From DATJLQ01 sp035509415 (GTDB taxonomy: Bacteria; Pseudomonadota; Alphaproteobacteria; JACZXZ01), in assembly GCA_035509415.1 (NCBI GenBank), contig DATJLQ010000115.1, positions 1 to 23,684 on the forward strand: a stretch of 23,684 nucleotides of DNA. The letters are read 5' to 3'. This document shows positions 23,607-23,684 of the stretch, piece by piece. Below the pieces are notes generated by a model, which worked only from the letters and a program-made list of their open reading frames with translations, did not search any database and was not told the origin of the DNA. Every line of letters starts with the position of its first letter. Positions within the stretch are counted from its first letter, which is position 1. The position numbers were made by a program, and so were the translations under genes.

Positions 23607-23684
23607 ATGAGCCGAAGCCCCTTCGATCCGACATTCGCCGAGCTGCCGAGGACGCTGCCGATCTTCCCTCTCGCGGGCGCGTTG
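23607..23684 (+). CDS. LON substrate-binding domain protein (3' end outside window)
   Basis: Only 26 codons are visible. ATG 23607 follows GAGGAA at a good distance. The fragment SPFDPTFAELPRTLPIFPLA matches the opening of stand-alone Lon N-terminal-domain proteins, where LPxFPL begins the first strand of the substrate-binding fold. These short proteins lack the AAA+ and protease domains of true Lon and have no settled function. Adjacency to the CnoX-like gene, a pairing I recall from other alphaproteobacteria, supports the call and suggests a protein-quality-control unit. Confidence 0.75.
   Translation, partial: MSRSPFDPTFAELPRTLPIFPLAGAL

Overview
The window is GC-rich, densely coded DNA that looks like an alphaproteobacterial chromosome, most likely of a Rhodospirillales-like or related uncultured lineage. 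The pointers are a DUF1674/SdhF4-type protein, a thioredoxin-TPR co-chaperone followed by a LON-substrate-binding-domain protein, an htpX-rsmB-rpe-heparinase gene string and a ProXp-ala-type editing protein. The lineage call is inference from gene content; no 16S or marker gene is present. I saw no phage, transposase, CRISPR or plasmid functions.

Layout. (1) 1-4155, plus strand: a TonB-like energy transducer cut by the window edge, the outer-membrane lipid-asymmetry lipoprotein MlaA, and acetyl-CoA synthetase Acs. (2) 4266-5442, minus strand: an SdhF4-type assembly factor followed by a pirin. (3) 5590-10245, plus strand: a tight run of membrane protease HtpX, rRNA methyltransferase RsmB, ribulose-phosphate epimerase Rpe and a heparinase II/III-family protein. 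(4) 10311-18472: a surface-polysaccharide block. Two minus-strand genes (a flippase-like membrane protein overlapping a methyltransferase-glycosyltransferase fusion) diverge from four plus-strand genes (GT4 glycosyltransferase, O-antigen ligase/polymerase-like protein, WecA/WbpL-like initiating phosphoglycosyl transferase, WbpM/CapD-like nucleotide-sugar 4,6-dehydratase). (5) purH follows directly, its ATG overlapping the stop of the dehydratase gene. (6) 20089-21821, minus strand: an MFS transporter and tRNA-Gly(GCC) with a good sigma-70 promoter. (7) 21957-23684, plus strand: ProXp-ala-like editing protein, CnoX/YbbN-like co-chaperone, and the first 26 codons of a LON-domain protein.

How it fits together. 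The glycan block makes biochemical sense. The dehydratase would make a 4-keto-6-deoxy-HexNAc nucleotide sugar, the WecA/WbpL-like enzyme would load a HexNAc-1-phosphate on undecaprenyl phosphate, GT4 would extend it, and the ligase-like protein would polymerise or transfer the chain. The fusion enzyme resembles polyprenyl-phosphate sugar synthases and is paired with a membrane protein of a family often linked to lipid flipping. The block appears to interrupt a gene order (rsmB, heparinase, purH) that I recall as common in alphaproteobacteria; this needs a synteny check.

The observations most worth a second look are the methyltransferase-GT2 fusion with its overlapping flippase-like partner, the coupling of purH to a glycan gene, a heparinase-family protein without a visible export signal, the MFS gene whose best ribosome-binding site precedes a CTG, and several genes with a -10-like box 6-7 bases before the ATG (leaderless candidates). 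I did not find a clearly undescribed multi-gene defence or mobile system.
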